A stretch of DNA of 64,000 nucleotides from Streptomyces sp. NBC_00620 (GTDB lineage: Bacteria; Actinomycetota; Actinomycetes; Streptomycetales; Streptomycetaceae). Numbering within the stretch: position 1 is the stretch's first letter; each line of letters begins with the position of its first letter. Location: positions 1,521,001 to 1,585,000 of the forward strand of contig NZ_JAPENY010000002.1 in the NCBI RefSeq assembly GCF_026341825.1, read 5' to 3'. Position numbers and translations under genes: made by a program. The notes below the pieces were generated by a model. That model worked only from the letters and a program-made list of their open reading frames with translations. It ran no database searches and was not told where the DNA came from. This document shows positions 8,139 through 16,371 of this stretch, piece after piece.

Positions 8139-8947
8139 GAGCGGATCTCCTGAGTGCAGCACTTGATTCCGCCGCCGGCCTTGTGGAACTCCGAGAGGTC
8201 GACGGGGACAGGGACGTAACCGTGGTCCGCGAGCCGGCCGGCGAGCGCCTCGGCGCCCGGCGAGACGAAGACGTGCCGGCCGTCGGAGACGGAGTTGAGG
8301 CCGAAGGCCATGGCGTCCTCGCGGGTGGCGAGCACCGCGTCCGGGAAGAGCCGCGCGAGCACCTCGCGGCTGCCGGGCGAGAACGCCTCCGGGTAGTAGC
8401 AGATGTTCTCGTCGTCGAGCACGAACAGCGCGGTGTCCAGGTGGTAGAAGAGCGGGTCCACCAGCTGGAGGCTGATCACCGGGACGCCGAAGAACTCCTG
8501 CACCTCGCGATGGGCCTCGCGGGTCGTACGGAATCCGGTGCCGGCCAGGACGTACCTGCCCACGGGGATCAGATCGCCCTCGCCCTCGCACACCGACTCC
8601 GGGCGGTAGACGTCGAAGCCGGCCGACTTGAACCAGGTCTCGTACGCCGTGGACTCGGGGCGCCGCTGGGGGGCATGGAAGTACGAGCCGAAGACGCGGC
8701 CCGCCAGGACGAGCGCGGAGTTCGCCGCGAACACCATGTCCGGGAGGTCGGCGACCGGCTCGACGGAGTCGACGGTGTGGCCGTGGGTGCGGTAGGCGCG
8801 GATCAGCGCCTGCCACTGGTCGCGGGCGAGGTCCACGTCCACGGGTGTGTCCGGGTGCATCCAGGGATTGATCGCGTACTGCACGGCGAAGTGTCTGGGT
8901 TCGCAGACGAGAAAACGCCGGGGGCGTTGCACACGGCTGTCGGGCAC
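8135..8947 (-). CDS. ddaH: Dimethylarginine dimethylaminohydrolase-type amidinotransferase
   Basis: Guanidine-modifying enzyme expected to hydrolyse N,N-dimethylarginine to citrulline and dimethylamine. I use the GTG at 8947 because GGAGG lies 9 bases upstream; the frame stays open further upstream without a better start. The product has 270 residues. It shows DMVFAANSALV (substrate-binding Asp), FYHLDTALFVLDD (catalytic His region) and the C-terminal nucleophile in GGIKCCTQE. The gene is translationally coupled to rocD and follows an Lrp-type regulator gene. A related use of arginine or ornithine-like substrates cannot be excluded. Confidence 0.85.
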   Translation of the reverse strand: MPDSRVQRPRRFLVCEPRHFAVQYAINPWMHPDTPVDVDLARDQWQALIRAYRTHGHTVDSVEPVADLPDMVFAANSALVLAGRVFGSYFHAPQRRPESTAYETWFKSAGFDVYRPESVCEGEGDLIPVGRYVLAGTGFRTTREAHREVQEFFGVPVISLQLVDPLFYHLDTALFVLDDENICYYPEAFSPGSREVLARLFPDAVLATREDAMAFGLNSVSDGRHVFVSPGAEALAGRLADHGYVPVPVDLSEFHKAGGGIKCCTQEIRS

Positions 8948-9070
8948 AGAGAGGTTCCTCCGCTTCCTGCGGTGTTGGCTGACGGTGCCTACACGGTAAG
9001 AAACGGGGGATACGTGCGACAAGCGACGAGAGCTGCGTGTCTGCGCAGGATTGCTGCGTCTTCAGACGTC

Positions 9071-9574
9071 TCAGCGCATGTTTGATGCGTCACCCGGGGC
9101 GGGGTGGGTCGCCCCCGCCTCCGGAGCCTCCGGCAGCAGATGGGACAGCACCATGTAGCTGATCGTCTTCCGGATGAACGGCTCGTCCCTGATCCGCTCA
9201 AGCACCTCCTCGAAGTGCTCCACATCGGTGGCCCGTACGTGCAGCAGCGCGTCCGCGCCGCCGGTCACGGTCATGGCCGCGGCGATTTCGGGGTAGTTGC
9301 GCACGACCTCCGCGATCCGCCGGGGCGGGGCCGCGCCCTCGCAGTACACCTCCACGTACGCCTCCGTACGCCAGCCGAGCGCCGCCGGCTTCACCGTGGC
9401 CGTGAACCCGGTGATCACGCCGGTCTCGCGCAGCCGGTCCACACGGCGCTTGACCGCCGTGGCCGAGAGCCCGACCGCCGCGCCGATCTCCGCGAAACTG
9501 GTCCGCGCGTTCGCCATCAAGGCTGTGATGATCTTGCGGTCGATGTCGTCGAACATCGCGGGCTTGCTGCTCAT
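9071..9574 (-). CDS. Lrp/AsnC-family transcriptional regulator
   Basis: DNA-binding regulator that normally senses an amino acid through its C-terminal RAM domain. The 167-residue product has an N-terminal helix-turn-helix (DDIDRKIITALMANARTSFA onward, residues 9-55) and a ligand/oligomer domain (about 70-145) with VTGGADALLHVRA. It lies 123 bases upstream of ddaH-rocD on the same strand, so it probably controls arginine/ornithine degradation and itself (inference). The ATG at 9574 has only a weak ribosome-binding site; a second ATG at 9556 is possible. The promoter region is shared with the divergent response-regulator gene. Confidence 0.9.
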   Translation of the reverse strand: MSSKPAMFDDIDRKIITALMANARTSFAEIGAAVGLSATAVKRRVDRLRETGVITGFTATVKPAALGWRTEAYVEVYCEGAAPPRRIAEVVRNYPEIAAAMTVTGGADALLHVRATDVEHFEEVLERIRDEPFIRKTISYMVLSHLLPEAPEAGATHPAPGDASNMR

Positions 9575-9719
9575 GGCGGCACTGTATCCAGCGACACCCG
9601 CCAGGCCCGTGCGGCGGCGACTTCCACGCCGCTCCCCGGCGGCATCCACGCCCGTCCAGCGGCAGCCTCCACGTCCCGCACATGTCCAGACGTGGGAATT
9701 CCTCCTACACTCCACCTTC

Positions 9720-10475
9720 ATGCTGCGCGCCCTCGCCGTCGACGACGAACAACCGTCCCTCGAGGAACTCCTGTATCTGCTGAACGCCGATCCCCGGGTC
9801 GCCGGCGCCGAGGGCGCGAGCGACGCGACCGAGGCGCTGCGCCGGATCAACCGGGCGCTGGAGTCCGGCCCGGACGGCCCGGAGGCGATCGACGTCGTCT
9901 TCCTCGACATCAACATGCCCGGACTCGACGGCCTCGACCTGGCCCGGCTGCTCACCGGATTCGCCAAGCCGCCGCTCGTCGTGTTCGTCACCGCCCACGA
10001 GGGCTTCGCCGTCCAGGCCTTCGACCTCAAGGCCGTCGACTACGTCCTGAAGCCGGTACGCAGAGAGCGCCTCGCCGAGGCCGTACGCCGCGCCGCCCAG
10101 CTCATGGACGCCGCCCCGCTGATACCCGTGCACGAACCCGACCCGGACCACATATCCGTCGAGCTCGGCGGGGTGACCCGCTTCGTGGCCGTCGAGGACA
10201 TCACCCACGTCGAGGCACACGGCGACTACGCACGCCTGCACACCGCCCAGGGCACCCACCTCGTACGCATCCCGCTGTCCACCCTCGAAGAGCGCTGGCG
10301 CTCCCGGGGCTTCGTCCGCATCCACCGCCGCCACCTCGTCGCCCTGCGCCACATCGGCGAACTCCGGCTTGACGCGGGCACGGTGAGCGTCCTCGTGGAC
10401 TCCGTCGAACTCCAGGTCAGCCGCCGTCACGCCCGCGAACTGCGCGACCTGCTGCTGCGCCGGACCACGAGCTGA
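9720..10475 (+). CDS. LytTR-family response regulator
   Basis: DNA-binding half of a LytS/LytTR two-component system. The 251-residue protein has a receiver domain (residues 1-115) with acidic pocket DDE, the phosphoacceptor Asp63 in VVFLDINMPG and the switch Thr in FVTAHEG. A LytTR beta-sheet DNA-binding domain occupies about 145-248 (FVRIHRRHLV). The cognate kinase is probably the LytS-type protein at 12760, with two membrane-protein genes between them. The likely target is the symporter in the same cluster, as in BtsSR/YpdAB-type systems (inference). The ATG at 9720 is the first codon after an intergenic region shared with the divergent lrp-like gene. Confidence 0.92.
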   Translation: MLRALAVDDEQPSLEELLYLLNADPRVAGAEGASDATEALRRINRALESGPDGPEAIDVVFLDINMPGLDGLDLARLLTGFAKPPLVVFVTAHEGFAVQAFDLKAVDYVLKPVRRERLAEAVRRAAQLMDAAPLIPVHEPDPDHISVELGGVTRFVAVEDITHVEAHGDYARLHTAQGTHLVRIPLSTLEERWRSRGFVRIHRRHLVALRHIGELRLDAGTVSVLVDSVELQVSRRHARELRDLLLRRTTS

Positions 10476-10485
10476 GGGGGGCGGC

Positions 10486-10845
10486 GTGCCACAGGATCCG
10501 ACCGAACGCCGCGTCACGGTCACCGGTGTGCCCCGGCGCACCCGCAGGACGACCGGCTACTACCGGCCGAGAACCGAGATCGACGAGCAGACCACCCTCG
10601 GCCACACCTATGTCCGCTCGCTCATGCGCAGCCAACTCCGGGTGGCACTCGTGGTGTTGGCGGTCCTGGTGCTGCTCGTCGCACCGCTGCCCCTGGTGTT
10701 CGCCGCGATGCCGGACGGCGCGACCCTGGAGTGGGCCGTGCTCGGATTCTGCGTGTACCCGCCGCTGGTGCTGCTCGCCCGCTGGTACGTGCGCCGCGCC
10801 GAACGCAACGAGAGGGACTTCGTGCGCCTGGTCGAGGACCGCTGA
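10486..10845 (+). CDS. DUF485-like membrane protein, symporter partner
   Basis: Small inner-membrane protein of 119 residues starting at a GTG preceded by GAGGGGGG. After a charged N-terminal tail of about 50 residues come two transmembrane helices (about 53-76, VALVVLAVLVLLVAPLPLVF; and about 83-100). A basic C-terminus follows (WYVRRAERNERDF). This size and topology, and the position directly before an SSS-family symporter, match the DUF485/YjcH proteins found beside acetate permeases. Its molecular role is not established. The symporter GTG starts 2 bases after its stop. Confidence 0.75.
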   Translation: MPQDPTERRVTVTGVPRRTRRTTGYYRPRTEIDEQTTLGHTYVRSLMRSQLRVALVVLAVLVLLVAPLPLVFAAMPDGATLEWAVLGFCVYPPLVLLARWYVRRAERNERDFVRLVEDR

Positions 10846-10847
10846 AC

Positions 10848-12575
10848 GTGGACCAGAACTACGCCGTCCCCGCGGTCGCCCTGGTGGTCGTGGCGACCGT
10901 CCTGGTCGGCGCGTTCGGCCTGCGCATCTCCAGAACCACCTCCGACTTCTACGTCGCCTCGCGCACCGTCGGTCCACGGCTCAACGCGGCCGCGATCAGC
11001 GGCGAATACCTCTCCGCCGCCTCCTTCCTGGGCATCGCGGGCCTGGTGCTCGTCCAGGGCCCCGACATGCTCTGGTACCCCGTCGGCTACACGGCCGGCT
11101 ATCTCGTCCTGCTCCTGTTCGTCGCCGCCCCCCTGCGCCGCTCCGGCGCGTACACCCTGCCCGACTTCGCGGAGGCCCGGCTCGGCTCACAGGCCGTGCG
11201 ACGCCTCGCCGGTGCCTTCGTCGTCGGCGTCGGCTGGCTGTATCTGCTGCCCCAACTACAGGGCGCGGGACTGACGTTGGCCGTGCTGACCGACGCGCCC
11301 GACTGGTTCGGCGGGGTGCTCGTCGCGGTCGTCGTGGTCGCCACCGTCGCCGCGGGCGGCATGCGCAGCATCACCTTCGTGCAGGCCTTCCAGTACTGGC
11401 TCAAACTCACCGCCCTGCTGGTCCCCGCGCTCTTCCTGGTCCTCGCCTGGCAGAGCGACGGCGCCCCGCGCGACGCCTTCGACGAACCCGCCGCCTTCCG
11501 CGAGCAGAGCGTCGTCCGCGTCGACGACAGCCTCGACCTGAAGCTCTCCCAGCCGCTGGGCGTCACCGCGACGGGCACCGTCGACGGTCGACGGTACGAG
11601 GACGAGCGGGTCGAACTCCCGGCAGGCGTCCACCACATCCAGCGCGGCACCCGGCTGACCTTCACCAAGGGCGACCCGGTCCCGGCGGCCGACCGCGGCA
11701 GCAACGGCGGCATGTCCACCTCGCTGGCGTCGGGCCGCGAGGAACGCCCCCTGTACGCCACGTACGGACTGATCCTCGCCACCTTCCTCGGCACGATGGG
11801 ACTGCCCCACGTGGTCGTCCGCTTCTACACCAGCCCGCACGGCGTTGCCGCCCGCCGCACCACGGTCGCCGTACTCGGCCTGATCGGCGCCTTCTACCTC
11901 CTCCCGCCTGTCTACGGCGCGCTGGGCAGGCTGTACGCCCCCGAGCTCACCCTCACCGGGCAGGCGGACGCGGCCGTACTGCTGCTGCCCGACCGGATGA
12001 TCGGCGGAGTCGGCGGCGACCTCCTGGGCGCGCTGGTCGCGGGCGGGGCCTTCGCGGCGTTCCTGTCGACCGCGTCCGGACTGACCATGGCGGTGGCCGG
12101 CGTGCTCACCCAGGACGTGCTGCCCTCGCGCGGAGTACGGCACTTCAGGCTGGGCACCGTGCTCGCCATGGCGGTGCCGGCCGCGGCGAGCATGCTCGTG
12201 GGCGGGCTGCCGGTCGCCGACGCCGTCGGGCTCGCCTTCGCCGTGTCCGCGTCCTCGTTCTGCCCGCTGCTCGTCCTCGGCATCTGGTGGCGGCGGCTGA
12301 CCCCGCCGGGCGCGGCCGCCGGAATGCTGATCGGCGGCGGCTCCGCGCTCGTCGCCGTCGGTGCGACCATGGCGGGCTTTCCGGGCACCGGTCCGCTGCA
12401 CGCCCTGCTCGCCTGGCCCGCACTGTGGTCGGTGCCGCTCGGGTTCGTGACGATGATCGTGGTGTCCCTCGCCACGCCGGGGCGGGTGCCGGTGGGCACC
12501 GCGGCGATCCTGGCGCGCTTCCATCTGCCGGAGGAGCTGGCCCGGGGCCAGGTGCGGGCGGAGGCCAAGGCATGA
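10848..12575 (+). CDS. Sodium:solute symporter (SSS family, acetate/monocarboxylate type)
   Basis: Polytopic inner-membrane transporter of 575 residues, expected to import a small organic acid with Na+ or H+. The GTG start lies two bases after the upstream stop. RTTSDFYVASRTVGPRLNAAAISGEY is the signature N-terminal region of ActP/MctC-type carriers (shown here in part: DFYVASRTVGPRLNAA). About 13 hydrophobic helices are visible, interrupted by a soluble loop (about 215-300) that is larger than in E. coli ActP. The stop overlaps an ATG (ATGA) that opens the repeat-derived small frame. The partner genes suggest its expression answers to an extracellular carboxylate. Confidence 0.88.
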   Translation: MDQNYAVPAVALVVVATVLVGAFGLRISRTTSDFYVASRTVGPRLNAAAISGEYLSAASFLGIAGLVLVQGPDMLWYPVGYTAGYLVLLLFVAAPLRRSGAYTLPDFAEARLGSQAVRRLAGAFVVGVGWLYLLPQLQGAGLTLAVLTDAPDWFGGVLVAVVVVATVAAGGMRSITFVQAFQYWLKLTALLVPALFLVLAWQSDGAPRDAFDEPAAFREQSVVRVDDSLDLKLSQPLGVTATGTVDGRRYEDERVELPAGVHHIQRGTRLTFTKGDPVPAADRGSNGGMSTSLASGREERPLYATYGLILATFLGTMGLPHVVVRFYTSPHGVAARRTTVAVLGLIGAFYLLPPVYGALGRLYAPELTLTGQADAAVLLLPDRMIGGVGGDLLGALVAGGAFAAFLSTASGLTMAVAGVLTQDVLPSRGVRHFRLGTVLAMAVPAAASMLVGGLPVADAVGLAFAVSASSFCPLLVLGIWWRRLTPPGAAAGMLIGGGSALVAVGATMAGFPGTGPLHALLAWPALWSVPLGFVTMIVVSLATPGRVPVGTAAILARFHLPEELARGQVRAEAKA

Positions 12576-12764
12576 GGCGGCACGGCGGGGGGAGGTCGGG
12601 TCTTGGGGTGATACGTGCCCGAGGAGGCCACGTATTGAGGTGGCACGGCGCGTGGAGGCCGCGTCATGGGGTGGCATGCGCGCGGTGGCCGAGCCATGAG
12701 GCGACAGGCGCTCGCGGAGGTCACGTCATGAGGCGACACGTGCGCACGGAGGTCACGTCATGAG
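12560..12764 (+). repeat. Seven-copy tandem repeat of a ribosome-binding site plus start codon
   Basis: Units of 30-33 bp run from the symporter 3' end to the kinase start. Each keeps GGAGG or a close variant, about 7 bases, then ATG or a variant, then AGGYGRCAC. Start-like triplets occur at 12572 (ATG), 12604 (TGG, degraded), 12635 (TTG), 12666 (ATG), 12696 (ATG), 12728 (ATG) and 12760 (ATG, the kinase start). The last two full units (12695-12726 and 12727-12758) are 32 bp and nearly identical, so the expansion is probably recent at this end. Confidence 0.85.
12572..12763 (+). CDS. Possible 63-residue repeat-encoded peptide bridging symporter and kinase
   Basis: An open frame starts at the ATG that overlaps the symporter stop (ATGA), with GGAGG 7 bases upstream, and ends at a TGA that overlaps the kinase ATG (ATGA). 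It would encode 63 residues, very rich in Arg, Gly and His, with internal repeats RGGHVLRWHG and RGGHVMRRHV. It resembles no family I know. It may exist only to carry ribosomes from symporter to kinase, or may be an accident of the repeat. Protein-level reality is uncertain. Confidence 0.35.
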   Translation: MRRHGGGRSGLGVIRARGGHVLRWHGAWRPRHGVACARWPSHEATGARGGHVMRRHVRTEVTS

Positions 12765-13965
12765 CGGCTTCATCGCGGGGCTCTGCGTCGCCGTACTCCC
12801 GCTCCTCGCCGCCGGTTTCTGGCTCGGCAGGCGCACCGCGCGGCCCGGGAGCCTCGGGGGGCTCGGCACCCCCGTCGAGCACGCCACCTTCCAGACCCTG
12901 CACACCGCCTCGCTCGCCGCGCCTCCGTTGCGCGCGGGCCTCACCGAGGAGACGGCGGGCCGGTCCGCCCGCCGCCTGCGCACTCTCCTCGGCACCGACG
13001 CGCTGTGCCTGACCGACCAGGAGACCGTCCTCGCCTGGGACGGAGTGGGGGAGCACCACCGCACCGAGATCATGGCGCGGCTCGCAGGACCGCTGGAAAC
13101 CGGCCGAGGCGAGGCCTTCCGTCTCACCTGCGAGGAACCCGACTGCCCGCTGCGCTGGGCCGTCGTCGCCCCGCTCACCGTCGACGAGCGGGTACACGGA
13201 GCGCTCGTCGCCTGCGCGCCCCGCGAGTCCGCCGTCCTGGTCCGGGCCGCGGGCGAGGTCGCCCGCTGGGTCTCGGTGCAACTGGAACTCGCCGACCTCG
13301 ACCAGTCCCGTACCCGCCTGATCGAGGCCGAGATCAAGGCGCTTCGCGCCCAGATATCCCCGCACTTCATCTTCAACTCGCTCGCGGTGATCGCCTCGTT
13401 CGTCCGCACCGACCCGGAGCGCGCCCGCGAACTGCTCCTGGAATTCGCCGACTTCACCCGCTACTCGTTCCGCAGGCACGGCGACTTCACCACCCTCGCA
13501 GACGAACTGCACGCCATCGACCACTACTTGGCGCTGGTCAGGGCCCGCTTCGGGGACCGCCTCTCGGTCACGCTGCAGATCGCGCCCGAGGTGCTGCCGG
13601 TGGCGCTGCCCTTCCTCTGCCTCCAGCCGCTCGTGGAGAACGCCGTCAAGCACGGACTCGAGGGCAAGACCGACAAGAGCCACATCAGCATCACCGCGCA
13701 GGACGCGGGCGCCGAGGCACTCGTCGTCATCGAGGACAACGGCACAGGCATGGACCCCGACCGGCTGCGCCGCATCCTGGCCGGAGAGGTCAGCCCCTCG
13801 GACGGCATCGGACTGTCCAACGTCGACGACCGGCTGCGCCAGGTGTACGGGGACGACTACGGCCTTGTCATCGAGACCGCGGTGGGAGCGGGCATGAAGA
13901 TCACCGCCCGGCTGCCGAAATACCAGCCGGGCGTACATTCGGCCGCGCCGCTCCCGCGCCAGTGA
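12760..13965 (+). CDS. LytS-type sensor histidine kinase
   Basis: Sensor kinase of 401 residues. One N-terminal transmembrane helix (about 4-22) is followed by a GAF-like domain (about 45-165). The His_kinase domain has phosphoacceptor His202 in AQISPHFIFNSL. The ATPase contains N-box ENAVKHGLEG, EDNGTGM and GIGLSNVDDRL. It lacks the multi-helix 5TM sensor of classical LytS, so the ligand may be sensed inside the cell or via the neighbouring carrier (inference). The start has the GGAGG ribosome-binding site that is reiterated upstream. It probably phosphorylates the LytTR regulator at 9720. Confidence 0.92.
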   Translation: MSGFIAGLCVAVLPLLAAGFWLGRRTARPGSLGGLGTPVEHATFQTLHTASLAAPPLRAGLTEETAGRSARRLRTLLGTDALCLTDQETVLAWDGVGEHHRTEIMARLAGPLETGRGEAFRLTCEEPDCPLRWAVVAPLTVDERVHGALVACAPRESAVLVRAAGEVARWVSVQLELADLDQSRTRLIEAEIKALRAQISPHFIFNSLAVIASFVRTDPERARELLLEFADFTRYSFRRHGDFTTLADELHAIDHYLALVRARFGDRLSVTLQIAPEVLPVALPFLCLQPLVENAVKHGLEGKTDKSHISITAQDAGAEALVVIEDNGTGMDPDRLRRILAGEVSPSDGIGLSNVDDRLRQVYGDDYGLVIETAVGAGMKITARLPKYQPGVHSAAPLPRQ

Positions 13966-13968
13966 GCC

Positions 13969-14151
13969 TCAGGTGCTGCGCGAGGCCACCATCCCCAGCG
14001 TGATCAGGCCGAGCACGACCCAGCCGAACCACAGCCAGCCGTTGCTGCCGAGCGCCACCGTGTAGGCCGTCACGACGACGAGCCCGCCCACGGTGAGCAC
14101 TCCCATCGTCTTCGTCGAACCAGGCGTAGAACCGGGCATCGAACCGGGCAT
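13969..14151 (-). CDS. Small two-helix membrane protein
   Basis: A 60-residue hypothetical protein. The ATG at 14151 is preceded by GGAGG at 8 bases, better than an in-frame GTG 20 codons upstream. A short Pro-Gly-Ser segment (MPGSMPGSTPGS) precedes two hydrophobic helices (VLTVGGLVVVTAYTVAL and WLWFGWVVLGLITLGMVA). It is convergent with the kinase gene, with 3 bases between stops. Function is unknown; the sequence resembles many small Streptomyces membrane proteins. Confidence 0.75.
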   Translation of the reverse strand: MPGSMPGSTPGSTKTMGVLTVGGLVVVTAYTVALGSNGWLWFGWVVLGLITLGMVASRST

Positions 14152-14244
14152 CTCAGCACCCTCCTCGGGGCGGGTCCGCGACGTGGGCCGTGGCCTTGGG
14201 CCCATTTTCACCCGGCAGGGCGTGATTCGCCAGGGCCGGGCCGC

Positions 14245-16332
14245 CTACTCGCCTCCGCGCATCAGGGTCTTGTCGAGGTGCTCGACGGCGCAGACCACGA
14301 GGTAGTACTTCTTGGCCCACAGCCCTGTGCTGCGCAGACCATGACTCCAGTACTGGTCGGAGCTGTAGTCGAACTCCTCCGGCGGGGCGTCCTTCGCGCA
14401 CTGCTTGTCCGCCTCTTTGTCGGGGTCCTGGCCGGACGAGACGCTCTTGAGGTGGGTGATCTGCACGACCCGCCCCATGTGCTCCTTGTCGCAGGCGACC
14501 AGGTCGTAGTGCGTGTTCGCACGCGCGTCCCCGTCCACATGGCCGAGGCAGTCCTCCCGCTGTATCTGGGTCGCGTCCTCGAAGGTCATCCCGTACGGGC
14601 GCAGCTCGCCCAGCGGGCCGTACACCGGCCCGTGCTTCCCGACCAGCAGGCAGGCGACATTGCCGCCGGCGGCGTCGAAGCCCTCGCGCGTGGGCACCAC
14701 CGCCATGCTCCGTACGTTCCACGCGAGTTTCCCCGCGGTCTTCTCCGTCAGCTCCTCGCACCGGGCCGCTCCCCGCTTGCTCGCCTCCTCGTACGAGGCG
14801 GTCTTGTACAGCGCCATCACCTGCCCGTCCGGGACCATGTCCTTGCAGCTCGGATCGAGCGTGAGCGGCGGCACCCCGGCCACGGAGGAGGGCGGCGGAT
14901 CGCCCCGGACGCAGTCGCCCTTCCGGAGTGGTTCGGAGAGTCCGACCGTGCCGCCGTACGGTTTCACGGGCTTGTTCGCCATGGCGTACCAGACCCCGCC
15001 CGCGGCGAGGCCCAGCGCGAGGAGCAGCGCCGCAAGGCCTTGCAGCAGGAGGGGGCGTTTGCGGCGCCGCCTGCCCGAGGGGCCGGATACCGGAGTGGGC
15101 GGGCCTCCGGACCAGGGCGGGCCGTAGCCGTGACCGGGCTGCGGGGTGCTCGGGTTGCTGGGCGGCGGTGGGCCGAAGACCTGGCCCGGCCGTGAGCCGT
15201 ACGTGGCCGGGGCGGCGGGTGCCTGGGACGTGGGGGCGTACGCGGGGTGGGCGGTGGGGGAAGGAGTAGGGGACGGAGTGGCGTGGGCGGGCGGGGTGTA
15301 GGGGCGGGGTGCGGCGAGGCCCTGGTCCTGGGCCGGGCCGCCGGAACTGCGGCCCGGTGGTGCCGCACCCGGCGGAAGCAGGCTCGCCGGAGTCCCGTCT
15401 GAGGTGACGAGCCCCGCCCAGGGCGGTTGCGACCCTCCGTCCACCTGGGTACTCGGGTGCGGCTGGGGCGTGATGATCCGCGCGAGCGCCGCCGCCGTGT
15501 CCTCCGCCGAGATCCGCTGCGCGGGATCCTTGGTCAGCAGTGCCTCGATGACGGGCCCCAGGGCACCGGCCCGCCGTGGCGGCGGCGGCTCCTCCAGGAC
15601 CACGGCGGTGACCGCGGCGAGATCGGTGTCGCGGTCGAACGGACCGAAGCCCTCCACACCGAAGTACAGGGTGCAGCCCAGTGAGAAGAGATCGGCCGCC
15701 GCGGTCGGTGGCCCGCCCGTGGCACGCTCCGGCGCCAGATACCCGGCCGTGCCCACCAGGATGGACGTCAGGGTCCAGCGCGTCTCGGCGGAGTCCGGCT
15801 GGACGGAGATGCCGTAGTCGGTGAGCAGGACCCTGGAGCCGGGCGCGCCCGTGCGGTCCGGCGCGAGCAGGATGTTGGCGGGTTTGACGTCCCGGTGCAT
15901 GATGCCGCGTTCATGACCGGCGGTCAGCGCGTCCAGGACCGCGAGGCCGATCCGGGCGCACTCGTCGGGGGCCAGCGGGCCGCGCCGGGCCAGCCGGTCG
16001 CGCAGGTCCTCCGCTCCCGCCACGTACTCCATCACGATCCACGGCAGACCCTCGTGCTCCAGGACGTCGTGCACGGTCACCACATGCGGGTGTCCCCGCA
16101 GCACCGCCGCGTGCCGGGCCTCGGCGCGGGCCCGCGCGATCCGGGACTCGTGTTCCTCACCGGCCCCCGGCGCCGAGCGGAACCTGATCTCCTTGAGCGC
16201 GACGTCACAGTCGAGCCGCCGGTCGTGGGCGAGCCAGACATGGCCCATCCCGCCGGAACCCACCTGGTCCGTGAGCTCGTACCGGCCGGCGATGATCCGG
16301 CCCACTCCCGACTGTGGTGATCCTTGTGCCAT
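14245..16332 (-). CDS. Transmembrane Ser/Thr protein kinase (PknB-type catalytic domain)
   Basis: A 695-residue Hanks-type kinase. The cytosolic catalytic domain (18-285) has the loop GSGGMG, Lys47 in VALKEI, MHRDVKPANIL (Asp148) and LAPE. The Mg-binding motif is DYG (172-174) instead of DFG. A Pro-rich linker (about 295-420) and a basic stop-transfer segment lead to one transmembrane helix (428-450). The outer domain contains several cysteines and GDC/CDKEH-type motifs reminiscent of septum-formation domains. It has no PASTA repeats; these are on the lipoprotein encoded 39 bases upstream in the same direction. The substrate is unknown. Confidence 0.92.
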   Translation of the reverse strand: MAQGSPQSGVGRIIAGRYELTDQVGSGGMGHVWLAHDRRLDCDVALKEIRFRSAPGAGEEHESRIARARAEARHAAVLRGHPHVVTVHDVLEHEGLPWIVMEYVAGAEDLRDRLARRGPLAPDECARIGLAVLDALTAGHERGIMHRDVKPANILLAPDRTGAPGSRVLLTDYGISVQPDSAETRWTLTSILVGTAGYLAPERATGGPPTAAADLFSLGCTLYFGVEGFGPFDRDTDLAAVTAVVLEEPPPPRRAGALGPVIEALLTKDPAQRISAEDTAAALARIITPQPHPSTQVDGGSQPPWAGLVTSDGTPASLLPPGAAPPGRSSGGPAQDQGLAAPRPYTPPAHATPSPTPSPTAHPAYAPTSQAPAAPATYGSRPGQVFGPPPPSNPSTPQPGHGYGPPWSGGPPTPVSGPSGRRRRKRPLLLQGLAALLLALGLAAGGVWYAMANKPVKPYGGTVGLSEPLRKGDCVRGDPPPSSVAGVPPLTLDPSCKDMVPDGQVMALYKTASYEEASKRGAARCEELTEKTAGKLAWNVRSMAVVPTREGFDAAGGNVACLLVGKHGPVYGPLGELRPYGMTFEDATQIQREDCLGHVDGDARANTHYDLVACDKEHMGRVVQITHLKSVSSGQDPDKEADKQCAKDAPPEEFDYSSDQYWSHGLRSTGLWAKKYYLVVCAVEHLDKTLMRGGE

Positions 16333-16371
16333 CCGGTCGCTCCCCGGGTTCTGCGCTGGTTCGTACGCGGG

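Noticed and set aside
12560..12764. CRISPR array
   Set aside because: Units are directly adjacent with no spacers and drift in sequence; they keep a ribosome-binding site and start codon instead.
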